Below are positions 1 through 5,446 of a stretch of DNA of 5,446 nucleotides, in pieces. Numbering within the stretch: the first letter of the stretch is position 1; each line of letters opens with the position of its first letter. The stretch comes from Deltaproteobacteria bacterium (lineage in GTDB: Bacteria > Desulfobacterota > Desulfobulbia > Desulfobulbales > BM004): assembly GCA_019312695.1 (NCBI GenBank), contig JAFDCT010000079.1, positions 1-5,446 on the forward strand, in the 5' to 3' direction. The translations under genes were made by a program, and so were the position numbers. The notes beneath the pieces are model-generated. The model was not told the DNA's origin and searched no databases. It saw nothing but the letters and a program-made list of their open reading frames with translations.

Positions 1-945
1 ATAGTTGAGCAAAAGAATGCTGCATCACCTAGGCTTAAGTGGCTGCCGCAAAAAAAATTTTCCGAAAAACAGCAATTCCCGTTTGTAGCCAAACCTCAAT
101 TCCATGAAATAAATCTTTTCCAAAGCGCCCCTACAAGGACCACCAAAGCAAAATATGAACTCGGGGAAAAAATTCAGCTTGGGTCAAGCCCCGCTTATGA
201 GCGACCGGTGGACCTGCAGATTGGCCCAGCCGGGAACTTTTACATAACGGATGCCGGCAAAAAACAGGCTTCAGTCACCAAACCAGACGGCACTGCCATA
301 TCGCAAACAAACACGGAGCCATGGACTCCCCATGCAGCTGTTCCATCTGCAAAAGGCGGCATGTACGTTCTGCTGCCATGGTCACAAAAAGGTCTGCTTC
401 ATTATGATGGTTCCGGCATCAAAACCCACACCTTTAACCTGAACGGAACAGAGATGTTTCTTGGTGAAATCAACGAGATGTTTCTGGTGCGCGGTTCAAG
501 CCTCTTCAAATATACCCTTGACACAGACTTCAGGCCTATTAAGGAGAATAAATTCAGCCTGCCGGATACAAGCCAGTCAAAAATTGTGACAGCAGCCATG
601 GGTCCTGATAACATGACACATGTGCTTTCAGGTGATGCGAAACTGTATACCCTGGACACCAGCATGGCTGAATACAACAGAGTTGCCATTGACCCGCAGG
701 CTGTCAGCTCAAGCAGCAAACTTGCTGTTGACCATAAAGGGAGATACTATATAACCGATCTTTTCAATAACAAGATTCACGTGTTTGACAAGGAAGGCAA
801 CCGGCTGCTCGGTTCCTCAGAGCACAGCAACTGCCCTATAGACATTTCTTCGCCAATTGACATTCTGTTCTGGAACAAGCAATTATACGTGCTGAACAAG
901 GAAAATAACCTTTTTAATGTTACTGTTATAAAAATCACCGAATAA
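1..945 (+). CDS. NHL-repeat / beta-propeller protein, C-terminal part (5' end outside window)
   Basis: The frame is open from the first base and ends at TAA 943-945, giving 314 visible residues. No convincing start lies inside: the in-frame GTG at 208 falls in the middle of a propeller blade, so the gene begins upstream. At least two blades show the NHL pattern of a hydrophobic strand, 'YITD', then a turn and 'D/G' near the end. One is at residues 70-97 (FYITDAGKK...KPDG) and a clearer one is at 240-269 (YYITDLFNNKIHVFDKEGN). A third, weaker one is near 283-310 (QLYVLNKENNLF). NHL propellers usually act as binding or scaffold modules, often in exported proteins; no substrate or catalytic residue can be named here, and the missing N-terminus prevents checking for a signal peptide. 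The next gene is 92 nt downstream on the same strand, and I see no clear terminator between them. Confidence 0.75.
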   Translation: MVEQKNAASPRLKWLPQKKFSEKQQFPFVAKPQFHEINLFQSAPTRTTKAKYELGEKIQLGSSPAYERPVDLQIGPAGNFYITDAGKKQASVTKPDGTAISQTNTEPWTPHAAVPSAKGGMYVLLPWSQKGLLHYDGSGIKTHTFNLNGTEMFLGEINEMFLVRGSSLFKYTLDTDFRPIKENKFSLPDTSQSKIVTAAMGPDNMTHVLSGDAKLYTLDTSMAEYNRVAIDPQAVSSSSKLAVDHKGRYYITDLFNNKIHVFDKEGNRLLGSSEHSNCPIDISSPIDILFWNKQLYVLNKENNLFNVTVIKITE

Positions 946-1205
946 ATCCTGTATTCAGATTTTACCACGCAAATGCTTTTTAATGATTAACCGGCAGAAA
1001 CCAGCTCACAAATCTCACACTCTGCGGATTACTTAAAATGTTTGAACCAGATGAAATCGAAACTGCCGCATGTCCCGTTTGTAATAGCAATGATTTCCAG
1101 GTCGCCTATGACAGGTTCAAGCCCTATCTCGTAGTTCAGTGCCAGTCCTGTTCTGTATACTATCTGTAGCCCCGCCCCAGCGAGGAAGCTGCTCGCAAAC
1201 ACTAC

Positions 1206-1886
1206 ATGAGCGGTGACTATTTTACGGATAATAAATTCGGCTACAGCGATTACCAGAGCCAGGAAAAAAACCTGCGGGCAACATTCCGTCGATTTCTGCA
1301 GAATCTAAAAAAAGCCTCACTTGATGGCGGTTCACTCCTGGACGTAGGTTGCGGCAATGGCTATCTTCTTGCGGAAGCAAAACCACTGTTTGACCGAAGG
1401 GTTGGGCTTGAGCTTGACCCACAGGCTGCCGCAACGGCTGCAAAGCATTGCGATCATATTTTCAAAGAGCCTGTCGATCTGCTGCCGGCAACAGAAAAAT
1501 TCAACTGCATAACAGCCATAAACGTTATTGAGCATATCTACCGGCCCATAGACTTTCTATCCCATCTCAGAAACCATCTGCAGCCAAACGGTTCTCTTGT
1601 TATTGCCACCCCTGACATGGGCAGCTTCTGGCGTCGCTTGATGGGTGGGGGCTGGCCCTCATTTAAAATACCTGAACACATCCTTTTTTTTAACAGGCAA
1701 AACCTGGAAAGCCTCTTCAACAAGGCAGGTTTTACAACTGCCACCCCGATTTCCTTTCCCCACGCTTTCCCCTTGAGCCTGGTTGCCAGTAAATTACACC
1801 TTTCCTTACCGTCATTTTGCAGTAATATACAGATTTGGATTCCTCAAACGATGACTGCTGTTTATGGAGTGAATAATGGACGATAA
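1206..1886 (+). CDS. Class I SAM-dependent methyltransferase domain (the part after the TAG)
   Basis: This is the downstream open part of the interrupted gene, 226 residues if translation restarts at ATG 1206. Glycine-rich SAM-binding motif I is LLDVGCGNGYLL at residues 44-55. The acidic residue ending strand 2 is in VGLELD (66-71). The post-II/III region is FNCITAINVIEHI (99-111), with the VIEH signature typical of Methyltransf_11/23-type enzymes. GSLVIATPD (129-137) is the strand 5 region, and WPSFKIPEHILFF (150-162) is the segment usual in zinc-ribbon methyltransferases of glycan clusters. The domain therefore looks catalytically intact. The substrate is unknown; sugar O-, N- or C-methylation is plausible from the neighbouring glycosyltransferase. 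ATG 1206 has no Shine-Dalgarno sequence (AACACTAC precedes it), so it is probably not a natural start. The 3' end overlaps the next gene by 11 nt, which indicates translational coupling in one operon. Confidence 0.78.
   Translation: MSGDYFTDNKFGYSDYQSQEKNLRATFRRFLQNLKKASLDGGSLLDVGCGNGYLLAEAKPLFDRRVGLELDPQAAATAAKHCDHIFKEPVDLLPATEKFNCITAINVIEHIYRPIDFLSHLRNHLQPNGSLVIATPDMGSFWRRLMGGGWPSFKIPEHILFFNRQNLESLFNKAGFTTATPISFPHAFPLSLVASKLHLSLPSFCSNIQIWIPQTMTAVYGVNNGR
1866..1869 (+). promoter_or_regulatory. Shine-Dalgarno GGAG for the glycosyltransferase
   Basis: GGAG ends 6 nt before ATG 1876 and lies inside the coding end of the methyltransferase. It fixes the glycosyltransferase start and supports coupled translation. 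Confidence 0.7.
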
Positions 1887-2847
1887 TGCTCTGCCAAGCC
1901 AACCCGAACTCTCTGTTGTTATCCCTCTTTATAAGGAAGAGGCGAATATTGTCTCCCTGCTCAACACCCTATTGCCGGTTCTCAAAACCCTGCCCAAAAC
2001 CCATGAACTGATCCTTGTTGATGATGGCTCACCGGATAACACCTGGGAGTTACTCAAAGAAAAAGCCGCCACACATCCAACTATTCTGGCTCTACGCTTA
2101 AGCAGAAACTTTGGTAAGGAAGCAGCCATCCGAGCCGGCCTGGAAACAGCAGCTGGCCAAGCTGTGATCACCATGGACGGCGACCTGCAGCACCCACCCC
2201 GATTAATACCTGATATGGTGAAAGCCTGGGAACAGGAAGGGGCTGAAATTGTTGAAGCCAACAAAACATACCGGGGTCCGGAATCTCTGCTCAACAAGTT
2301 CGGCGCTAAAATTTTTTACTATATTCTCAACAAGTTATCCGGTTACAACATTAGTAATGCTTCGGACTTCAAGCTTCTCGACCGCAAGGCCGTGGACGCC
2401 CTGCTGGCCATGAATGAAACCAATATGTTTTACAGGGGAATGACCACCTGGCTCGGTTTTAAAAAAACGAAAATCTTTTTTGAGACTGCGACCAGGCAGG
2501 GAGGCGTTTCTACCTGGTCATTTTTACAACGGCTTAATCTCTCACTTACAGCCATCACGTCCTTTTCAGTTCTGCCACTTTATTTTGTTACTGCAATCGG
2601 CCTGCTTTTCTTTCTCTTTTCAATCGGGCTCGGCCTCCAGACTCTCTACCATAAATTCTCTGGTCAGGCGGTGAGCGGCTTTACAACAGTCATCCTTCTG
2701 CTTCTGGTCATCGGCAGCCTGCTGATGTTCAGCCTTGGTATAATTGGTGAATATATTGCCAGGATTTACCAGGAGGCAAAAGGGCGGCCCAGGTATATTG
2801 TGACTGAAAAAATCAGACGCCCTCCAGAAAGCAAAGGGGAAAAATAA
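1876..2847 (+). CDS. GT2 family polyprenyl-phosphate glycosyltransferase (GtrB/ArnC/DPM1-like)
   Basis: The 323-residue protein has the architecture of bactoprenol-phosphate glycosyltransferases: a GT-A domain followed by two membrane helices. The nucleotide-sugar site shows SVVIPLYKEE at 13-22 and VDDGSPDNT at 48-56. The DXD metal site is MDGDLQHPP at 100-108 (D101, D103), followed by the family-typical NASDFKLLDRK at 161-171 and FYRG at 185-188. Hydrophobic helices lie near 230-256 and 266-294, followed by the usual short basic tail (IGEYIARIYQEAKGRPRY). Such enzymes transfer a sugar from a UDP- or GDP-donor to undecaprenyl phosphate on the cytoplasmic face, for later flipping and transfer to lipopolysaccharide or another surface glycan. 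The exact sugar cannot be read from sequence. At 207-214 the sequence is RQGGVSTW where many relatives have a lysine (SK[YW]); this is a mild deviation. No GtrA-type flippase gene is beside it; the converging UPF0104 protein might fill that role (inference). Confidence 0.93.
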   Translation: MDDNALPSQPELSVVIPLYKEEANIVSLLNTLLPVLKTLPKTHELILVDDGSPDNTWELLKEKAATHPTILALRLSRNFGKEAAIRAGLETAAGQAVITMDGDLQHPPRLIPDMVKAWEQEGAEIVEANKTYRGPESLLNKFGAKIFYYILNKLSGYNISNASDFKLLDRKAVDALLAMNETNMFYRGMTTWLGFKKTKIFFETATRQGGVSTWSFLQRLNLSLTAITSFSVLPLYFVTAIGLLFFLFSIGLGLQTLYHKFSGQAVSGFTTVILLLLVIGSLLMFSLGIIGEYIARIYQEAKGRPRYIVTEKIRRPPESKGEK

Positions 2848-2869
2848 TCATTGGCGGTCATCACCGGCC
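2841..2869 (-). terminator. Possible weak intrinsic terminator at the end of the UPF0104 gene
   Basis: On the minus strand the last codons contain GGCCGGTGATGACCGCC (2869-2853), which can fold into about 6 base pairs with one bulged G and a GATG loop. It is followed by AATGATTATTTTT, a broken T-rich tail. The stem is short, and most of it lies in the coding sequence. It is the only candidate terminator seen between the convergent genes. Confidence 0.25.
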
Positions 2870-3723
2870 ATACTCCTTGCCAAAACCTCCCAACCAAGAA
2901 ATAAAAGTACCGGCAAAACCATATTCAGACAAAACTCAAATAACAGAAGCGGGGTAATCAGCTCATCATTAACACCCCAATAGGTCAGCAGGCTTAACAA
3001 AGAGCCCTCCCTGACTCCCAGGCCGCCGACACTAACCGGCATGGCAGCCAGCACCCCGACGGGCAGAATGATTGCCGTGACTTCCTGAACAGAGAGATCA
3101 ATACCAACAGCCCAAAAAAGAAGGGTGTTGGCTCCAATAAAAATGACCAGACCCATGCCGGTTAAAAACCAGCCACTGGCCAGGGTACCTGGGCCAAGTT
3201 CCCGGCCAAACATGGACAAGACAAAGACCAATCCTGCCATAATCACCAAACCGAACAGAAACAAACCGAAAATAGAAATTCCAAATTTTAACCCCACTAC
3301 CCAGGCGGTGAGACAGAAACCGGCCGGAATATACAGAAGGTCTGAAAGTTTGTCCAGAAGGACAAGCCTGCTTCGTTGTCCAAGGCTTAAGCCGGTGCCG
3401 GCCAGCAATGCAACTCTGGAAAAGTCACCCAGCCTCGCAGGTGTAACGGCGCCCAGGGCGATACTCTTCAGATACAAGCCTATCCAGTTGCCGCCCGATA
3501 AGCCAGTTTCAGACCGCTTTTCAACCCACAGCCGCAGACGAAATAACCTACTTCCCCAAGTCAGACAAAAAAGTAAAGTGCTGGCAGCTACCAGGCCCCA
3601 GGAAATTTCAGAAAAATTCTGTGCAGAACCTGGCCAGTCAATATCCCTGAGGTTATAATACACCCACCAGAGCCCAAAGCAGGTAACAACAACCTGTACG
3701 GCGAATTTGACACCCGCTTTCAT
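2848..3723 (-). CDS. UPF0104 / LPG-synthase-TM-type polytopic membrane protein (putative flippase)
   Basis: With the ATG at 3723-3721 the protein has 291 residues; a GTG at 3747-3745 would add eight lysine-rich residues. I prefer the ATG because a purine run (AAAGAAAC) precedes it, while nothing like a Shine-Dalgarno sequence precedes the GTG, and because the first helix then follows Met-Lys directly. This choice is uncertain. About seven or eight hydrophobic segments are seen (near 6-25, 40-58, 124-144, 148-172, 186-208, 214-232, 254-278). The two family signatures are present: TPARLGDFSR at 94-103 and MPVSVGGLGVREG at 228-240. These match the lysylphosphatidylglycerol synthase TM domain family (PF03706, UPF0104/YbhN/AglD), whose members without a synthase domain are thought to move or help modify lipid-linked substrates. 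It lies 39 nt after the FemAB-like gene's stop and is probably cotranscribed with it. A role as partner of the GT2 enzyme is inferred from position only. Confidence 0.88.
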   Translation of the reverse strand: MKAGVKFAVQVVVTCFGLWWVYYNLRDIDWPGSAQNFSEISWGLVAASTLLFCLTWGSRLFRLRLWVEKRSETGLSGGNWIGLYLKSIALGAVTPARLGDFSRVALLAGTGLSLGQRSRLVLLDKLSDLLYIPAGFCLTAWVVGLKFGISIFGLFLFGLVIMAGLVFVLSMFGRELGPGTLASGWFLTGMGLVIFIGANTLLFWAVGIDLSVQEVTAIILPVGVLAAMPVSVGGLGVREGSLLSLLTYWGVNDELITPLLLFEFCLNMVLPVLLFLGWEVLARSMAGDDRQ

Positions 3724-3762
3724 TTTTGTTTCTTTTTTCTTTTCCACGTTGCAAAATTGAAA

Positions 3763-4806
3763 TCAGGTTGGAATCCTGACCCGGAATAAAGGTCCGAGCC
3801 GCCGTTTCACCGCCATGGGCAATAATTGCCAAGCCTTGATCCCCAAGCGCAGCTTGGGATTTTCAGGCACTATCTGCGGGATTACAGCTCCCGGTTTGGT
3901 TAAATATGAATAATAAAGGGTCTTTTCCTTACCGCCCCATTTTCGTTTAAAAAAAAGTTTGCCTGGGTCCGGCCTGGTCCGTCCAAAATCAAAACTTTTA
4001 CTGGCTCCAACCGCCATAATTCGATCAAAGGCACCCCACAACAGCCTGTCAGTCACCGGTATAGTGCGAAAGTCGGGGTCGCTCACCGCCGCATGCAGTA
4101 TTGCCCTGCCCCGGTAATGCAGGATAAGGAGAGCTCCAACAAAGTGATCACCTATTTTTCCCAGGATAATTTCAGATTCACGGCTAAAGAGTTCGTCAAG
4201 CTTGTAAAACCAGCTCAGATGGTGAATGGGTGTGCCATGCTGTGAGGCGTTTTTCTCATAAATCTGCTGATAAACACTGACGCCATCAGCATAGTCGTAA
4301 ACAACCTCCACCCCTGCCTTTTCAGCCTTACGGACACTGGTGCGGGCATTACCAGTAATAACCCGTTTCCAGAGATCTTCGGTTGTTTCAGGAAATTCTA
4401 TTTCAAACCGTTTGAATGTATCAGACGCCTCGAAACCGGGAACAGGTTCTTCGGCTTCACGAAGTTCTAAGGCAAAAGCTCTCGACTTTTCAAAAAAACC
4501 AGCAAGGGGCAAGAGGGCTTCCCGGTCAATTTCATCGACGCCTGCCGGCAGCAGAAAACCGCCATAATTCCCAAAAGGCAGTGAAATCAACATCGGGCTT
4601 TTTTTTCCCAACGGCATAATTTTCACTAGCGGCAACAGCCAGCTGATCTTACCCGCATCATCACGGCAGACCAGGCGCACAATCTTTAACCGGGGGTACA
4701 CTTCATTAATGAGTTGCAACCAGCGGGGGTCCAGATAGATTGACGAAATACGGCATTGTCTACAGGCTGCGCTCCAGTCAGCATGTGAAACCTTGCTCAG
4801 ATCCAT
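3763..4806 (-). CDS. FemAB-like / GNAT-superfamily transferase (BioF2-like acetyltransferase domain)
   Basis: The protein has 347 residues, is soluble, and has no signal peptide. It shows the layout of FemAB-related proteins often found in exopolysaccharide and exosortase loci. A first GNAT-like half has IYLDPRWLQLINEVYP at 23-38, DDAGKISWLLPL at 49-60 and SLPFGNYGGFLLP at 75-87. The linker RTSVRKAEKAGVEV at 155-168 matches the family's 'R..(I/V)RKA.K.GV'. The second half has HFVGALLILHYRGRAILHAAVS at 221-242 and the strong C-terminal signature FDFGRTRPDPGKLFFKRKWG at 272-291. Relatives transfer acyl or aminoacyl groups; the substrate here is unknown. ATG 4806-4804 is weakly supported: GGGGAAG is about 14 nt upstream, further than normal. 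The first 11-12 codons lie antisense to the hydrolase remnant, so this 5' end may have been created or trimmed by a rearrangement. The gene is the first of a two-gene minus-strand operon. Confidence 0.88.
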   Translation of the reverse strand: MDLSKVSHADWSAACRQCRISSIYLDPRWLQLINEVYPRLKIVRLVCRDDAGKISWLLPLVKIMPLGKKSPMLISLPFGNYGGFLLPAGVDEIDREALLPLAGFFEKSRAFALELREAEEPVPGFEASDTFKRFEIEFPETTEDLWKRVITGNARTSVRKAEKAGVEVVYDYADGVSVYQQIYEKNASQHGTPIHHLSWFYKLDELFSRESEIILGKIGDHFVGALLILHYRGRAILHAAVSDPDFRTIPVTDRLLWGAFDRIMAVGASKSFDFGRTRPDPGKLFFKRKWGGKEKTLYYSYLTKPGAVIPQIVPENPKLRLGIKAWQLLPMAVKRRLGPLFRVRIPT

Positions 4807-4939
4807 TAAAGACAGAATACTTCCCCTTCCTGATGAGACGATTGTCTGGCCCGGCCACGACTATGGAGGGAGCCCGACTTCCACCATTGCCCTTGAAAAA
4901 AAACACAACCCATACATCACCGACTTTAAGTTGATATAG
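4772..4939 (+). pseudogene. C-terminal remnant of a metallo-beta-lactamase-fold hydrolase
   Basis: The plus-strand frame ending at TAG 4937-4939 reads ETLLRSIKDRILPLPDET, then IVWPGHDYGGSPTSTIALEK, then KHNPYITDFKLI. This is the C-terminal signature of the MBL/glyoxalase II-like family: 'ETLLRSI..(L/I)L.LPD.T.V(Y/W)PGH', the metal-binding His in PGHD (4856-4858), 'STI..EK', 'NPY', then stop. About 45-55 residues are recognisable, against roughly 200 in a complete enzyme. Upstream of about 4772 the frame loses resemblance and enters the antisense strand of the FemAB-like gene, which occupies the space the N-terminal domain would need. The N-terminal metal motif HxHxDH is absent, so the product cannot be a working hydrolase. 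No start codon with a ribosome site serves this piece. The intact C-terminus and the 13-nt gap to the YIP1 gene suggest it was once the gene upstream of YIP1 in an operon. Confidence 0.78.
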
Positions 4940-4940
4940 C

Positions 4941-4944
4941 GAGG
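4941..4944 (+). promoter_or_regulatory. Shine-Dalgarno GAGG for the YIP1 gene
   Basis: GAGG is followed 8 nt later by ATG 4953. It lies just after the hydrolase remnant's TAG and identifies the YIP1 start. Confidence 0.6.
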
Positions 4945-4952
4945 CATGCCCC

Positions 4953-5446
4953 ATGAGACCCATAGACCAAGATACACCAAGCGACTTTGCGCCCGGCAAT
5001 TTCTTGAGCAGTCTCTTCCTCACAGCAAAGGCCATTTTGTTCTCTCCTAGGCTTTTTTATGAGGGAATGAATAGGGAAGGGGGCTTGCGAAATCCTTTTT
5101 TGTTTTTGACATGTTGTGTGCTAATTCATACATTGATTGCTGGGCTATTGCTCCAGGACAAAAGCCTCATAGCCTCCAATTTTCTCTTCGGTATTGTTCT
5201 CCCTTTTGCGACAGCCGGCATCCTCTTTTTCTTCATCACAAAGCTTTTTAAGGGATCGGGAACCTATGAGATGGCCTTCCGGGTAAATGCATACTCGGCC
5301 GCGGTAGGCCTTTTGTCCTGGATTCCCATGGCAGGTATGCTCCTTGAATTCTATCGGATCTACCTGATCGTAGTGGGCCTCAGCAACGCTTTTTCGATCA
5401 AAGCCTCTCGTGCCTTTATGGCCGTTGTTTTGACAATCTTTGTATA
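4953..5446 (+). CDS. YIP1 family membrane protein (3' end outside window)
   Basis: An open frame runs from ATG 4953 to the window edge, giving 164 visible residues with no stop. An in-frame TGA at 4932 limits the start, and GAGG 8 nt upstream supports ATG 4953. The sequence shows the bacterial YIP1 (PF04893) pattern. An amphipathic stretch ends in AKAILFSPRLFYEGM at 25-39, followed by REGGLRNPFLFL at 41-52. Hydrophobic helices lie near 49-67 and 76-98. The conserved segment TYEMAFRVNAYSAAVGLLSW at 104-123 is followed by further helices (IPMAGMLLEFYRIYLIVVGL, 124-143) and the final motif AFSIKASRA at 146-154. These are polytopic inner-membrane proteins of unknown function in bacteria; the family name comes from eukaryotic Rab-interacting proteins. 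It is divergent from the FemAB-like gene, with only the hydrolase remnant between them, and I cannot point to a convincing promoter there. Confidence 0.88.
   Translation, partial: MRPIDQDTPSDFAPGNFLSSLFLTAKAILFSPRLFYEGMNREGGLRNPFLFLTCCVLIHTLIAGLLLQDKSLIASNFLFGIVLPFATAGILFFFITKLFKGSGTYEMAFRVNAYSAAVGLLSWIPMAGMLLEFYRIYLIVVGLSNAFSIKASRAFMAVVLTIFV

Larger units (their letters stand above)
1038..1886 (+). pseudogene. Zinc-ribbon class I SAM methyltransferase interrupted by in-frame TAG (nonsense mutation or amber readthrough)
   Basis: Reading from ATG 1038 gives a 282-codon frame that is continuous to TAA 1884-1886 except for TAG at 1167-1169 (codon 44). The N-terminal part has a four-cysteine zinc ribbon: C12-P-V-C15 and C35-Q-S-C38. 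This is followed by YYL-TAG-PRPSEEAARKHYMSGDYF. In this family the ribbon normally runs straight through a '(L/V)-x-PRP(S/T)' turn into a 'Y..DYF' segment, so both sides of the TAG belong to one protein, and the reading frame is not shifted. A full reading has the length usual for these enzymes. A single base change, for example from TCG (Ser), would explain the stop. In-frame stops at 981 and 984 rule out a start upstream of about 987. Only a weak GGA precedes ATG 1038. Whether the gene is dead, mis-sequenced or read through cannot be decided from one sequence. Confidence 0.72.

Noticed and set aside
208..945. GTG at 208 as the start of the NHL protein.
   Set aside because: The same frame is open to base 1 with NHL-compatible sequence, GTG 208 is in mid-blade, and no ribosome site precedes it. 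The gene is better read as 5'-truncated by the window.
980..990. AT-rich palindrome TTAATGATTAA between the NHL and methyltransferase genes.
   Set aside because: The arms are only five bases, AT-only, with no T tract or adjacent promoter elements; this is expected by chance and does not support an operator or terminator.
1681..1700. Run of eight T in the methyltransferase, considered as a possible frameshift site.
   Set aside because: The normal frame reads HILFFNRQNL through it and continues to a sensible C-terminus, so no frameshift is needed.
1929..2297. Minus-strand 122-codon frame opposite the GT2 catalytic domain.
   Set aside because: It runs antisense to the conserved VDDGS and MDGDLQHPP motifs and has no recognisable content of its own.
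3125..3658. Plus-strand 177-codon frame inside the UPF0104 gene.
   Set aside because: It is low-complexity and rich in Pro, Arg, Lys and Asn, has no motif, and is opposite a membrane protein with clear family signatures; it is an antisense shadow.
4778..5035. Minus-strand 85-codon reading frame starting at 5035 with a textbook-like AGGAGAACAAAATG start region.
   Set aside because: The plus strand here encodes recognisable protein: the hydrolase C-terminus and the YIP1 N-terminus. The apparent ribosome site is the complement of the YIP1 codons for Ser-Pro-Arg (TCTCCTAGG). The minus-strand product resembles nothing I know.

Overview
The window looks like part of a Gram-negative bacterial chromosome of moderate GC content. 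The style of the proteins (an NHL beta-propeller, a zinc-ribbon methyltransferase, an UPF0104-type membrane protein, a FemAB-like transferase and a YIP1 protein with an EGGLRNP motif) resembles Desulfobacterota/Desulfuromonadota ('deltaproteobacteria'). This assignment is a guess from family resemblance and no taxonomic marker gene is present.

Layout. Positions 1-945 (+) hold the C-terminal part of an NHL/beta-propeller protein whose start lies outside the window. Positions 1038-1886 (+) encode a class I SAM methyltransferase with an N-terminal four-cysteine zinc ribbon. Its single reading frame is broken by one in-frame TAG at 1167-1169, with homology-like sequence on both sides. The methyltransferase overlaps by 11 nt a GtrB/ArnC-type GT2 polyprenyl-phosphate glycosyltransferase (1876-2847, +). 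On the minus strand, converging on it with no spacer, is a probable two-gene operon: a FemAB/GNAT-like transferase (3763-4806) followed by an UPF0104/LPG-synthase-type polytopic membrane protein (2848-3723, or to 3747 with a GTG start). To the right, on the plus strand, lie a C-terminal remnant of a metallo-beta-lactamase-fold hydrolase (about 4772-4939) and then a YIP1-family membrane protein (4953 to beyond the window end).

How the genes fit together. The methyltransferase, the lipid-linked sugar transferase, the multi-pass protein and the FemAB-like transferase are the usual parts of a surface-glycan or lipid-modification locus. The GT2 enzyme would load a sugar on a polyprenyl phosphate at the cytoplasmic face, and the UPF0104 protein may serve as membrane transporter or partner. 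The NHL, YIP1 and hydrolase genes have no obvious link to that job. The hydrolase remnant runs into the 5' end of the FemAB-like gene on the opposite strand and has no room for its own N-terminal part, so a rearrangement junction probably lies near 4770-4806 and marks the edge of the glycan block.

The most noteworthy points are the in-frame amber codon in the methyltransferase (nonsense mutation, sequence error, or amber readthrough such as pyrrolysine insertion) and the truncated hydrolase at the junction. I see no RNA gene, CRISPR array, insertion sequence or complete new defence or biosynthetic system.
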